Assembly: GCA_018402665.1 (NCBI GenBank)
Contig: JAGYIN010000006.1
Span: 50,497 to 114,496, forward strand
Length of the DNA: 64,000 bases
Direction of reading: 5' to 3'
Source: Schleiferiaceae bacterium
GTDB taxonomy: Bacteria > Bacteroidota > Bacteroidia > Flavobacteriales > Schleiferiaceae
The first letter of the stretch is position 1. Every line of letters begins with the position of its first letter. Below the pieces are notes generated by a model. That model was given only the letters and a program-made list of their open reading frames with translations. It was not told the DNA's origin and did no database searches. Below are positions 35,172-43,578 of this stretch, one piece after another. The position numbers and the translations under genes are program-made.

Positions 35172-35726
35172 ATGTCAACTAAGATTCGTTTGCAAAGAGG
35201 TGGTCGCAAAGGTCGTCCAGTTTATTCAATCGTTGTAGCAGATGCTCGCTCAAAGCGTGATGGTCGTTTCATCGAAAAATTGGGTACTTACAATCCCAAC
35301 ACCAATCCAGCAACAATCGATTTGAACTTCGACTCTACTTTAACTTGGGTCATGAAAGGTGCTCAGCCAACTGATACTGCACGTGCTATTTTATCTTACC
35401 GTGGTGTAATGATGAAAAAACACTTGTTGGAAGGTGTTCGTAAGGGTGCTTTGACTGAAGAACAAGCAGAGGCTAAATTCGAAGCTTGGATTTCTGATAA
35501 AGAAAACAAGATTGAAGGAAAAGTTCAGTCATTAAATGATGCTGCAAAGGCGAGCAAATCTGCACGTCTAGCTGCAGAAGCTGAAGTAAACAAGGCACGT
35601 AAAGCAGCTATTGAGGCGGCTAACGCACCTGTTGTAGAAGAAGCTCCTGCTGAAGAAGAAGCGGCTGAAGAAGCTCCTGCTGCTGAAGCAACTGAAGAAG
35701 CTACAGCTGAAGAAAGCGCAGAGTAA
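35172..35726 (+). CDS. rpsP: 30S ribosomal protein S16 with acidic Ala/Glu tail
   Basis: A 184-residue S16. Residues 1-85 are the standard domain (MSTKIRLQRGGRKGRPVYSI, DGRFIEKLGTYNP, SYRGVMMKKHLLEGV). Residues about 120-184 are a low-complexity extension of Ala, Glu and Pro (for example EAPAEEEAAEEAPA) that is common in Bacteroidota S16 and absent from E. coli S16 (82 residues). The tail DNA has 30-base tandem repeat units. S16 is needed for 30S assembly. The operon continues to rimM (2 bases after) and then a membrane protein and trmN6. Confidence 0.95.
   Translation: MSTKIRLQRGGRKGRPVYSIVVADARSKRDGRFIEKLGTYNPNTNPATIDLNFDSTLTWVMKGAQPTDTARAILSYRGVMMKKHLLEGVRKGALTEEQAEAKFEAWISDKENKIEGKVQSLNDAAKASKSARLAAEAEVNKARKAAIEAANAPVVEEAPAEEEAAEEAPAAEATEEATAEESAE
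35637..35681 (+). repeat. 30-base-period repeat in rpsP tail
   Basis: GAAGAAGCTCCTGCT occurs at 35637-35651 and again at 35667-35681, 30 bases apart, within a longer GAA/GCT-rich tract coding Glu-Ala-Pro residues. Likely arose by slippage within a low-complexity tail. Confidence 0.7.
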
Positions 35727-35728
35727 TT

Positions 35729-36244
35729 GTGCAAAAGGAGCAGTGTTTTTCACTAGGTAAAATCACGAAACTCCACGGGTACAAGGGAGCAGTGGTCCTC
35801 CACATCGACTCTTCTACCCCACAGTACTTTAAAGAATTGGAATCAGTTCTCTTGGAAATTAACCAGGAGCTGGTTCCTTTTTTTGTTTCCGAAAGAGGTG
35901 GTTTAAATGGTAAGAAACTCGTTCTTACCTTCGAAGATATTGGCCCTGAAGAAGCGAAGAAACTAGTAGATGCCCCGGCGTATCTTCCGATAAGTATGTT
36001 GCCTGAACCGGAAGAAGATACGAGCTTTTACGACAAAGCGATCACGGGATATACGGCATACGCTGAAGATCAAAGTATTGGTCAAATCATTGAAATCATC
36101 GAACAATCGACTCAAAATCTGTTCCTTATAGAATCGGGAGAAAGCCAGTATTTGATTCCGGTAGTTGAGCCGTTCATTGAACGTATCGATCACAAGAAAA
36201 AATCTATTTATTTTGATTTACCCGAAGGTTTATTAGACCTTTAA
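35729..36244 (+). CDS. rimM: Ribosome maturation factor RimM
   Basis: A 171-residue RimM, starting at GTG 35729, two bases after rpsP. Signatures: FSLGKITKLHGYKGAVVLHI (N domain), the linking segment KKLVDAPAYLPISMLPE, and the PRC-barrel YDKAITGYTAYAEDQSIG, ending PVVEPFIERIDHKKKSIYF with GLLDL. It assists 30S 3'-domain maturation and binds S19; genetic coupling with rpsP is classical. A GTG start is supported by the proximity and the lack of an ATG. Confidence 0.93.
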   Translation: MQKEQCFSLGKITKLHGYKGAVVLHIDSSTPQYFKELESVLLEINQELVPFFVSERGGLNGKKLVLTFEDIGPEEAKKLVDAPAYLPISMLPEPEEDTSFYDKAITGYTAYAEDQSIGQIIEIIEQSTQNLFLIESGESQYLIPVVEPFIERIDHKKKSIYFDLPEGLLDL

Positions 36245-36250
36245 ATCAAG

Positions 36251-36679
36251 ATGAAAAAGCCACTTCCTTACGATCCTAGATCACTGCATTTGATCTATTC
36301 GTCGCTATTGCTTCTGCAACTGGTGGTCACTTCTGTTGTGCTCTATGCAGCACAGGATACAGCCGTCATTTCTTACGACATTACCCGTATTACGAATACT
36401 GCAGCACCAGTAGCTGCCGGTTTAAACGCATGCTTCGGAAAATGGATATGGACGAAGGGGATGCAGCACATCAGCGCCGAAGAAGAATTGGAAGATAAAC
36501 TCCGTACCTTGACAAAGATGCATGTATGGCAATGGATCGTGGTTCAATTTGCAACGATTCTTCTACTTTCCTACACCCTCATTGAGGCCAATTTCTTTTA
36601 CTTCATCTTTGCTTTGGTGAATATTATCTATTTCATCACCTTGCGACCTAAGATTTTTACTTTTAACGAAGGCATATGA
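36251..36679 (+). CDS. Four-helix integral membrane protein of unknown function
   Basis: A 142-residue hydrophobic protein starting MKKPLPYDPRSLHLIYSSLL with four transmembrane stretches at about 16-35, 44-66, 92-110 and 112-132. The segment LRTLTKMHVWQWIVVQFA separates helices two and three. No known motif. Genes of this size lie between rimM and trmN6 in other Bacteroidota, which indicates a conserved neighbourhood; the function is unknown. Its stop overlaps the next start by four bases (ATGA). Confidence 0.6.
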   Translation: MKKPLPYDPRSLHLIYSSLLLLQLVVTSVVLYAAQDTAVISYDITRITNTAAPVAAGLNACFGKWIWTKGMQHISAEEELEDKLRTLTKMHVWQWIVVQFATILLLSYTLIEANFFYFIFALVNIIYFITLRPKIFTFNEGI

Positions 36680-37401
36680 ATTATACCAAGCCTTTCAAGA
36701 TGAAGGAGTTTGAGGTAGCGCACGACCAGTGTGCTATGCGTGTAAACACGGACGGCTGTTTATTAGGAGCCTTAGCGGCTTCGAATACGGCCACCGAAGA
36801 AGTTCAAAGAGCCTTAGATATAGGAACAGGAAGTGGCGTTATTGCGCTGCAGCTCGCTCAACGGTTTCCAAAAGCCTTTGTTGATGGGATTGAAATACAT
36901 GGTCCTAGTGCAAAACAGGCCATGGATAATTTCAGAAACAGCCCCTTTCACGCTAGAATGGTCTGTTATCACCAGCCGGTTCAGGAATTTCAAATGAATA
37001 CTTATTACGATATCATTGTCTCGAACCCGCCTTATTTCGAAGATGGACCTACTAAAAGTGATCATGGTATTGCAGCGGCGCGCCATTCACTTACGTTAGA
37101 TTTTAAAAGTTTGGTCATGAGTGTTTCTGGACTTTTAAAGCCAAATGGAAGTTTTTGGGCTATTCTTCCTTGTGACAGAAAAGATCGATTCCTTGATGCT
37201 GCTTTAGATGAAGGCCTATTTCTAAATGAAGTCATCCATATTAAGCCTAAGGAAAATCGTGAAGCAAACAGATGCATTTTCGGTCTCAGTAAAAATAATA
37301 CTGGCGATGCGCATCACAGAACTATTACTATTTACACTAGCGACCAGTCTTACACCTCTGAAACCCATGAGGTTTTAAGCCCCTTTTACGATAGTCTTTA
37401 G
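36676..37401 (+). CDS. trmN6: tRNA1(Val) adenine-37 N6-methyltransferase
   Basis: A 241-residue Rossmann methyltransferase of the YfiC/TrmN6 family. The SAM loop is DIGTGSGVIALQLAQRF and the catalytic N6-adenine motif is IIVSNPPYFED. N-terminal residues FKMKEFEVAHDQCAMRVNTD fit the family motif. It methylates A37 of tRNA1(Val). Overlaps the membrane protein upstream by four bases; its end overlaps the convergent saccharopine dehydrogenase-like gene by four bases. Confidence 0.88.
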   Translation: MNYTKPFKMKEFEVAHDQCAMRVNTDGCLLGALAASNTATEEVQRALDIGTGSGVIALQLAQRFPKAFVDGIEIHGPSAKQAMDNFRNSPFHARMVCYHQPVQEFQMNTYYDIIVSNPPYFEDGPTKSDHGIAAARHSLTLDFKSLVMSVSGLLKPNGSFWAILPCDRKDRFLDAALDEGLFLNEVIHIKPKENREANRCIFGLSKNNTGDAHHRTITIYTSDQSYTSETHEVLSPFYDSL

Positions 37402-38756
37402 TATCCTGCGTAGGGAAGTTCTTTCTCGTGAAAAATCACGCCAAAATCATTGGCCAATTCATTTAAGATAGGGTGATACCACTGTGCCGTAATGGGCATT
37501 TGAACCCCCGTAACCATAGGTTCACCGGTCAGAATTAGTTTTGTTGCAATCCCTAGTGGCAGACCTACTGTAGATGCCATTGCGGTTTGACTCGAATTCT
37601 TGCCCTCCACTCCCATCGAGCTTTCAATCATGCCTAATTCACCGTCTTTTTTCCAACCAATCTTATGAAACATAACAATCAGGTCTCGATCCTCTTCATG
37701 TAAAGTCCATACTTGCTTTAGGATATATTCTAAACATTGGGCCGGTGTCCCTGAGGTGAATGGGAATGTTTGATTGGAAAACAATCCTACCCATTGGAGT
37801 TTGGTGAAAATGTCGGAATCTTGAGGAATGCCCAAATAATACTTGAGCTTTAATTCTACAGAATCGTGAGGATTATAAGCTAAGAAGAGGTTTGTAAACT
37901 CTCTAAACGACAGGGTATTTGTATGCTCAATCGTGTAGGAATCGTCCGTCATGCCAAGTTTTACAAAGCTATCCCAAGCTCTCGCAAATCCCGGACGACG
38001 GAGCGTTCCGCGATACAATGTAGCGACATTTTCCAAACCATATGCTTCACGGTATTTTAAGCTATCTCTGTTAGCCAAACCTTCAAATCGTCCGTAACCT
38101 TCCACGTTCATAAATTCAGTCCTACGGAAGACCATGTGCGGGGGAATGTATTTGTATTTCCCTTCCTGAATAAATTTGACAGCCCCTCCTTGACCGGCGA
38201 GTACGACATTTCTCGGGTTCCAGGTAAATTTATAGCGCCAAGGATTATCGCCTTCTGAAGCAGGACTTAATAATCCTCCTGTGAAACTTTCAAATAAAAC
38301 AATCTCGCCCCCATCCGCTCTTATGCCGTCTAGAAGACGCGCAGCACTCATATGGTCTATTCCAGGATCAAGCCCGCATTCGTTTAAGAAGACTAGACCA
38401 TTCTCTTTGGCTTCAAGGTCTAATGCTCGCATCTCAGGAGTCAAATAGCTCGCAGTGACCAGGTGTGCTTTATGCGCTATACATGCTTTCGCAATACTCA
38501 AGTGCATGTGCGCCGGTACCATCGAAATGACTAAATGTGCCCCATTCAATGCAGTAGCAAGAGCAATAGTATCAGTGATGTCCAAACTACCTGCAGAGCA
38601 ACGCTCATTAACCTCACCTAAGCGACGCTCTGCCGTGGCCAAATCCTTATCGAGTACGCATAAATTCCAATCGTACATCTCGAGTTTGGATTTCAAATAC
38701 GGAACTAGACTTTGCGTGCTTAATCCCGCACCGATGAGTATGATTTGCTTTGTCAT
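37398..38756 (-). CDS. Saccharopine dehydrogenase-family protein
   Basis: A 452-residue NAD(P)-dependent enzyme. The ATG at 38754-38756 gives MTKQIILIGAGLSTQSLVPYL, the Rossmann start; an upstream start at 38789 would add a non-conserved leader. Family segments: AHLVTASYLTPEMRALD, FLNECGLDPGIDHMSAARLL, YKFTWNPRNVVLAGQGGAV and GEPMVTGVQMP. Such enzymes catalyse saccharopine cleavage/formation in lysine metabolism; a Bacteroidota role in lysine degradation or homospermidine formation is possible. The upstream region contains an 11-base-period repeat. Confidence 0.85.
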   Translation of the reverse strand: MTKQIILIGAGLSTQSLVPYLKSKLEMYDWNLCVLDKDLATAERRLGEVNERCSAGSLDITDTIALATALNGAHLVISMVPAHMHLSIAKACIAHKAHLVTASYLTPEMRALDLEAKENGLVFLNECGLDPGIDHMSAARLLDGIRADGGEIVLFESFTGGLLSPASEGDNPWRYKFTWNPRNVVLAGQGGAVKFIQEGKYKYIPPHMVFRRTEFMNVEGYGRFEGLANRDSLKYREAYGLENVATLYRGTLRRPGFARAWDSFVKLGMTDDSYTIEHTNTLSFREFTNLFLAYNPHDSVELKLKYYLGIPQDSDIFTKLQWVGLFSNQTFPFTSGTPAQCLEYILKQVWTLHEEDRDLIVMFHKIGWKKDGELGMIESSMGVEGKNSSQTAMASTVGLPLGIATKLILTGEPMVTGVQMPITAQWYHPILNELANDFGVIFHEKELPYAGY

Positions 38757-38788
38757 TTGCTTAATTTGAAGTTGTTTTAAAATTAACA

Positions 38789-38807
38789 ATAGTTATGATA
38801 TAGTTAT
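38789..38807. repeat. Tandem ATAGTTAT direct repeat in divergent promoter
   Basis: ATAGTTAT at 38789-38796 and 38800-38807, separated by GAT, 11-base period, about one helical turn. Lies between the saccharopine dehydrogenase-like and DUF423 genes; could be a two-site operator. Confidence 0.5.
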
Positions 38808-38852
38808 AATAATAACACTACGAAGTTTAACAAGAGCATGTATTTTTATCCC

Positions 38853-39203
38853 ATGAAGTATCTCGTCTCATTTTTTGGAGCCAGCGCAGTCTTATTGGGT
38901 GCTTTGGGCGCCCATACTCTTGCTCCCTACATGGAAGCATCCGCCTTGAATTCCTTTAAAACGGGTATTCTTTACCAATTGGTTCATTCTGTCGCCCTCT
39001 TTGCTTCTCTGAAAAGTGATGTTCCAAATTGGGCGCGCTACAGCTGGTGTATCGGTATTGTGCTTTTTAGCTTCAGTATTTATCTACTTTCAACGGATGA
39101 ATTGTTGGGACTCCATTTGAATTTCCTAGGCCCCATTACTCCCATTGGCGGTCTTGCTTTCGTCGTGGGTTGGGTAGGCGTAGCTTTTGTAAATCGTCGT
39201 TAA
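38853..39203 (+). CDS. DUF423 membrane protein
   Basis: A 116-residue membrane protein from ATG 38853 (the ATG at 38838 adds MYFYP). It starts MKYLVSFFGASAVLLGALGA HTL, matching DUF423, with four hydrophobic segments at about 3-20, 40-55, 65-85 and 95-112. Function unknown; widely conserved in bacteria. It is divergent from the saccharopine dehydrogenase-like gene. Nothing else in this gap. Confidence 0.85.
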   Translation: MKYLVSFFGASAVLLGALGAHTLAPYMEASALNSFKTGILYQLVHSVALFASLKSDVPNWARYSWCIGIVLFSFSIYLLSTDELLGLHLNFLGPITPIGGLAFVVGWVGVAFVNRR

Positions 39204-39281
39204 ATCAGGCGTTTAAAGTTAAATTGTGGACAACCCAAGATAATTTTTGACAATTCAAGGGGCTCAATTCAATAGCATTTC

Positions 39282-39289
39282 TACTTTTG
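39282..39289 (+). promoter_or_regulatory. Probable -7 box for pckA
   Basis: TACTTTTG (TAnnTTTG) 34 bases before the pckA start. TTG at 39247-39249 is too far for a canonical -33. Confidence 0.45.
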
Positions 39290-39322
39290 TAGTACCTATT
39301 ATAGAACCAACCACTTATTGTT

Positions 39323-40918
39323 ATGAACCACCAGGAACACCTAAGCTCATTGAGCATAGGGCCTAAGACTCTTTTTAGTAACCTTGACCCGGATACCTTA
39401 GAGCAGCACAGTCTTTCAAAAAATATGGCCGTGCGTACAGCTCACGGAGCTATTGCGCTGAATACCGGAAAATTCACAGGACGTTCTCCAGAAGACCGCT
39501 TCATTGTCAAAGACGCCCTTACAGAGAATGCTGTTTGGTGGGGGCCGATCAACAAACCCTTCGATGCTGTTGCATTTCAAAAGCTAAAGAAAAAAGTCTG
39601 CGCCTATCTCGACGGTAAAGACGTATATGTTCGGGACGCATTTGCAGGGGCCCATCCCGACTACAGAATGAATGTTCGAGTCATTAACGAATATCCTTGG
39701 TCGAATCAGTTTGCGTATAACATGTTCTTGCGCCCTTCCCAAGATGAATTGGCCCACTTTGAACACGAATGGACGATTATCAATGCGCCTGGTTTTTTAG
39801 CCCATCCAGATGTAGATGGAACGCGTCAGGAAAATTTCGCGATACTCGATTTTACGGATAAAACCATATTAATCGGTGGTACAGGCTATACGGGCGAGAT
39901 CAAGAAAGGCATCTTCAGCGCGTTGAATTTCATTCTTCCATTTGAAAAGGATGTTTTAAGCATGCATTGCTCTGCGAATGTTGGAAAAGATGGAGATACC
40001 GCAATATTCTTTGGCCTATCGGGTACCGGAAAGACAACACTGAGTGCAGATCCTATGCGCAAGTTGATCGGTGATGATGAACACGGCTGGTGCAATGACG
40101 ATACCATCTTTAACTTTGAAGGTGGCTGTTATGCAAAAGTGATCGATCTGAATCCTGAAAAAGAGCCTGATATCTTCAATGCGATTAAGCCACACGCTAT
40201 CCTAGAAAATGTAGTGCTAAACGCAGACGGAAGTGTCAATTTCGCAGATACCTCCATTACTCAAAACACGCGTGTGAGTTATCCAATAGATCATATAGAA
40301 AATATTCAACCCGGCTCTCTGTCCTCCAACCCTAAGAATATATTCTTTTTAACGGCCGATGCGTACGGTGTCCTCCCTCCTATTTCCAAATTAACCCCAG
40401 CACAAGCAGCATACCACTTTATAAGCGGATATACGGCTAAAGTCGCGGGTACCGAGGAAGGCGTTACAGAACCTAAAGCCGTATTTTCAGCTTGTTTTGG
40501 TGCACCGTTCATGCCTTTACATCCCACGGCGTACGCAGATATGTTGGCCCAAAAGATGAAAGCAGCAGATACCAACGTATGGTTGATTAATACAGGTTGG
40601 TCTGGTGGTTCTTATGGTGTCGGAAAACGCATGAAGTTAAGCTACACGAGAGCAATGATCACAGCGGCCATGAACGGTCACCTCGATGATGTGAGCTATA
40701 CTGAACATCCAGTATTCGGTTTAGCAATGCCTAATGCCGTTCCAGGGGTTCCTACCGGGTTATTAAATCCTGTATCTACTTGGGATTCTGAAGAGGAATA
40801 CGACGAGACCGCATTAGTATTAGCGCAAAAATTCATTGCTAACTTTAAAGAATTCGCTGATCAAGCCAGCGACGAGGTACGCTCTGCTGCACCTAGAGTG
40901 TATTCGAATGCGCGTTAG
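39323..40918 (+). CDS. pckA: Phosphoenolpyruvate carboxykinase (ATP)
   Basis: A 531-residue ATP-dependent PEPCK converting oxaloacetate plus ATP to PEP, CO2 and ADP, the entry to gluconeogenesis. Signatures: GKFTGRSPEDRFIVKD near residue 52, FGLSGTGKTTLSAD (kinase-1a P-loop), LIGDDEHGWCNDD (kinase-2, Mg and Mn ligands) and the downstream FNFEGGCYAK. Full length, monocistronic: it has a -7-type promoter and is followed by a terminator. It indicates growth on amino acids or other gluconeogenic substrates. Confidence 0.97.
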   Translation: MNHQEHLSSLSIGPKTLFSNLDPDTLEQHSLSKNMAVRTAHGAIALNTGKFTGRSPEDRFIVKDALTENAVWWGPINKPFDAVAFQKLKKKVCAYLDGKDVYVRDAFAGAHPDYRMNVRVINEYPWSNQFAYNMFLRPSQDELAHFEHEWTIINAPGFLAHPDVDGTRQENFAILDFTDKTILIGGTGYTGEIKKGIFSALNFILPFEKDVLSMHCSANVGKDGDTAIFFGLSGTGKTTLSADPMRKLIGDDEHGWCNDDTIFNFEGGCYAKVIDLNPEKEPDIFNAIKPHAILENVVLNADGSVNFADTSITQNTRVSYPIDHIENIQPGSLSSNPKNIFFLTADAYGVLPPISKLTPAQAAYHFISGYTAKVAGTEEGVTEPKAVFSACFGAPFMPLHPTAYADMLAQKMKAADTNVWLINTGWSGGSYGVGKRMKLSYTRAMITAAMNGHLDDVSYTEHPVFGLAMPNAVPGVPTGLLNPVSTWDSEEEYDETALVLAQKFIANFKEFADQASDEVRSAAPRVYSNAR

Positions 40919-40944
40919 CGCAAAGTTTGAATTGATGTGTGTGT

Positions 40945-40978
40945 AAAAGAGCGGCTGAAGAGCCGCTCTTTTCTTTTC
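40945..40978 (+). terminator. Strong terminator after pckA
   Basis: Perfect 12-base-pair stem AAAAGAGCGGCT / AGCCGCTCTTTT, loop GAAG, then TTCTTTT-rich tail. Located 27 bases after the stop. Confidence 0.9.
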
Positions 40979-41101
40979 TAGCAAAGCGATTCTGCGGATA
41001 TCAACAAAGCGCAGTTAAAAACTTCGTGCAAGGTTAATCTTTGAAGTACATCTATACTATTCGTAAAGAGTAAATTAAGGGAACTAATCTCTGAAATCTA
41101 T

Positions 41102-42457
41102 ATGGCTGCTAAAAAGAAAGCTCAAAAACCACGTAAGATCTTCGTTCTTGATACTTCCGTAATCCTATATGACCATAACGCCATCCATTGTTTTGACGAA
41201 CACGATGTGGTGCTACCTATATCGGTCTTGGAGGAATTGGATGAATTCAAAAAAGGACACGACTCGAAGAATTATGAGGCCCGGGAGTTTATTAGAACAC
41301 TAGATAAAATAACTGAGGGTAAGGATTTTACGAATTGGATCCCGTTAAACGGCGCGGAAACAGGTTCAATCAAGGTTATCATGGATACCAGTAGAACGGG
41401 TGTCGATGCAGAGCGTATTTTAGGTCGAAAGATGGACCACAGAATCATCAATGCAGCCCTGAATATTCGAGAGGAAGCGCCCGAGCGAAAAACCATTCTG
41501 GTCACAAAAGACATTAATCTACGACTCAAAGCAAAAGCGCTTGATTTGGCTTCTGAGGATTACCTCACGGGCAAGGTAAAAGATGTAGATTCTTTGTTTA
41601 GAGGAAAGGCTACCGTTGAAAATTTCAGTGCTACAACGTTGGGTAAATTGTACGAGAAGAAATCGCTCGATATAGATACTGTCCTTGAAGAAAACCCTGA
41701 TTTTAGTCCTTTCCCTAACTCTTTTTACATTTTAAAAAGTGACAACAGCAGTGGCTTGGCGTTTTACAATGTTGCGAATCAGACTTTAGATCATGTAGAG
41801 AAGCGCAGCGTTTACGGTATAAAGCCAAGGAATGCAGAACAGGCCTTTGCCATTCATGCCGTACTAAATCCAGATATCAAATTAGTAAGTCTAACAGGCG
41901 TTGCTGGAACCGGGAAAACCCTTATCGCTTTAGCCGCATCGTTGGAGCAACGACGCGATTTTAAACAAGTGTACCTCGCACGTCCCATTGTCCCTTTATC
42001 AAACAAAGACCTTGGGTATTTACCCGGAGATGCTAAAGAGAAAATCAACCCCTACATGCAACCCTTGTGGGATAATCTGAAATTGATCAAGAATACGTTT
42101 AGCGATCGTGATAAAGAATACAAGCAATTGGACGAAATGGTTGAGAAGGAAAAAATTGTGATCACCCCGCTCGCTTACATCCGTGGTAGATCGCTGGCAA
42201 ACATCATTTTTATTGTTGATGAGAGTCAAAACCTTACGCCTCACGAGGTGAAAACAATAATTACCCGCGCTGGCGATGGAGCAAAATTTATTTTCACTGG
42301 GGACGTAAAACAAATTGACTCTCCGTACCTAGACGAGCAAAGCAACGGGTTGAGCTATTTGATTGATCGCGTTAAAGGTCACGATATGTATGCGCACATC
42401 ACTTTAGAGAAAGGAGAACGTTCCGCATTGGCAAATTTGGCAAACGATTTGCTATAG
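41102..42457 (+). CDS. PhoH family ATPase with N-terminal PIN domain
   Basis: A 451-residue PhoH2-type protein. N-terminal PIN nuclease domain at about 12-150: FVLDTSVILYDHNAIHCF, with acidic residues LDTS, LEELDEF and VTKDINLR making the metal site. C-terminal PhoH P-loop ATPase at about 225-445: SLTGVAGTGKTLIALA and FIVDESQNLTP. Fusions of PIN and PhoH are RNA helicase/RNases in the PhoH2 family. It follows pckA after its terminator and a 123-base gap without a recognised promoter. Confidence 0.9.
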   Translation: MAAKKKAQKPRKIFVLDTSVILYDHNAIHCFDEHDVVLPISVLEELDEFKKGHDSKNYEAREFIRTLDKITEGKDFTNWIPLNGAETGSIKVIMDTSRTGVDAERILGRKMDHRIINAALNIREEAPERKTILVTKDINLRLKAKALDLASEDYLTGKVKDVDSLFRGKATVENFSATTLGKLYEKKSLDIDTVLEENPDFSPFPNSFYILKSDNSSGLAFYNVANQTLDHVEKRSVYGIKPRNAEQAFAIHAVLNPDIKLVSLTGVAGTGKTLIALAASLEQRRDFKQVYLARPIVPLSNKDLGYLPGDAKEKINPYMQPLWDNLKLIKNTFSDRDKEYKQLDEMVEKEKIVITPLAYIRGRSLANIIFIVDESQNLTPHEVKTIITRAGDGAKFIFTGDVKQIDSPYLDEQSNGLSYLIDRVKGHDMYAHITLEKGERSALANLANDLL

Positions 42458-42484
42458 TTTAAAAAATTCTAAAATTCACCAACC

Positions 42485-43021
42485 ATGCCTAAAGCCATTC
42501 TTTACACTGCAGTGACGCTAGACGGTTACATTGCCGATTCCAACGGTGGAATTGATTTTCTAGACCATCCGTTGTTTCGTCTTCCCGATGAAGACTATGG
42601 ATACAATGCGTTCTATGAGAGCATTGATGCCGTTATTATGGGACACAATACCTTTGAGAAGATCAAATCATTTGAAGGGGCGTACCCCTATCCGGATAAG
42701 CATTCAGTAATACTAAGCAGTAAAGAATCGTTGGCTGATGGAGTCTCTGATGGAATTGTCGTGAGTAATGATTACGCCGATGTTGCATTGATGAGCTTAA
42801 CATCAAAATTTGAAACCGTTTGGATTGTTGGCGGAGGCGCGACGAATGCAAAACTTCACCGCGCGGGGCTCATTGATGAAATGATTTTAACCTATATCCC
42901 AACAACATTGGGCGCAGGCATTCCATTGTTTAGATCAAATGAAAGCATGGCCAATTGGAAAAATATTGCAACGAAAACGTATCCGAATGGATTGGTTCAA
43001 ATGCATTTAGCTAAAGCTTGA
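42485..43021 (+). CDS. Dihydrofolate reductase-like (RibD C-terminal) protein
   Basis: A 178-residue protein of the DHFR/RibD-C fold, starting MPKAILYTAVTLDGYIADSN. Signatures: YAVTLDGYIADSNGGIDFL-like, VIMGHNTFEKIKSF (NADPH binding), VWIVGGGATNAKLHRAGLIDE, and YIPTTLGAGIPLF. It is probably a pyrimidine/pteridine reductase-type oxidoreductase, not classical folA (too distant). Independent of phoH by 27 bases; its 3' end overlaps coaE by 25 bases on the other strand. Confidence 0.85.
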   Translation: MPKAILYTAVTLDGYIADSNGGIDFLDHPLFRLPDEDYGYNAFYESIDAVIMGHNTFEKIKSFEGAYPYPDKHSVILSSKESLADGVSDGIVVSNDYADVALMSLTSKFETVWIVGGGATNAKLHRAGLIDEMILTYIPTTLGAGIPLFRSNESMANWKNIATKTYPNGLVQMHLAKA

Positions 43022-43578
43022 TCCAAGGATTCTTTCAGCGCCTCTAAAGAACCTGAGTTATCTAACAGAATTGCGCCACTGTTGCGACGTTGAACGTCCG
43101 AGAGTTGGTGACCCAGTCGTGCTTGAATAGCTTCATTCGACCAATCTGGATTGCGTTGTTGAATACGCTTAAAACGTATGTGTACGGGACAATCAACCAA
43201 CAAGATTGTAGTACAACTGGCATCTCCTTTTTCTAAGGTTAGTGCACTTTCTTTAAAAACTACTGGGCCCTTTGTGCGCGTTAACCAGAATTCAAAATCT
43301 GCTCGCACGGCAGGATGTACGATGGCTTCCAAAGAATTCTTCTTTCCCGGGTGTGTAAAGATTTGATCGGCGAGAAACTGCTTGTTTAAGGATCCATCGT
43401 CAAGATAGGCAGATGCTCCTAAAAGTTGTTTGATTTCCGTACGTACCGGTTCTTCAAGCATCAGCTCTTTCGCACGAGCATCACTATTGTAGACGGCGAA
43501 ACCCGCTTCCAAAAGCAAACCAGCAACGGTGCTTTTTCCAGAACCCATTCCTCCAGTAATACAGACAATCTTTTTCAT
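42997..43578 (-). CDS. coaE: Dephospho-CoA kinase
   Basis: A 193-residue P-loop kinase adding phosphate to the 3'-OH of dephospho-CoA, the last step in CoA synthesis. Signatures: ITGGMGSGKSTVAGLL (Walker A), FAVYNSDARAKELML, HPAVRADFEFWL, and LVDCPVHIRFKRIQQR (lid/base site). The start abuts the stop of the YbbR-like gene upstream (overlap by one base), so it is in the minus operon of nusB-yajC. The 3' end overlaps the DHFR-like gene on the opposite strand. Confidence 0.95.
   Translation of the reverse strand: MKKIVCITGGMGSGKSTVAGLLLEAGFAVYNSDARAKELMLEEPVRTEIKQLLGASAYLDDGSLNKQFLADQIFTHPGKKNSLEAIVHPAVRADFEFWLTRTKGPVVFKESALTLEKGDASCTTILLVDCPVHIRFKRIQQRNPDWSNEAIQARLGHQLSDVQRRNSGAILLDNSGSLEALKESLDQALAKCI

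Noticed and set aside
35525..35734. Ser/Ala-rich minus-strand frame opposite the rpsP tail
   Set aside because: It is the antisense of a low-complexity repeat, not a gene.
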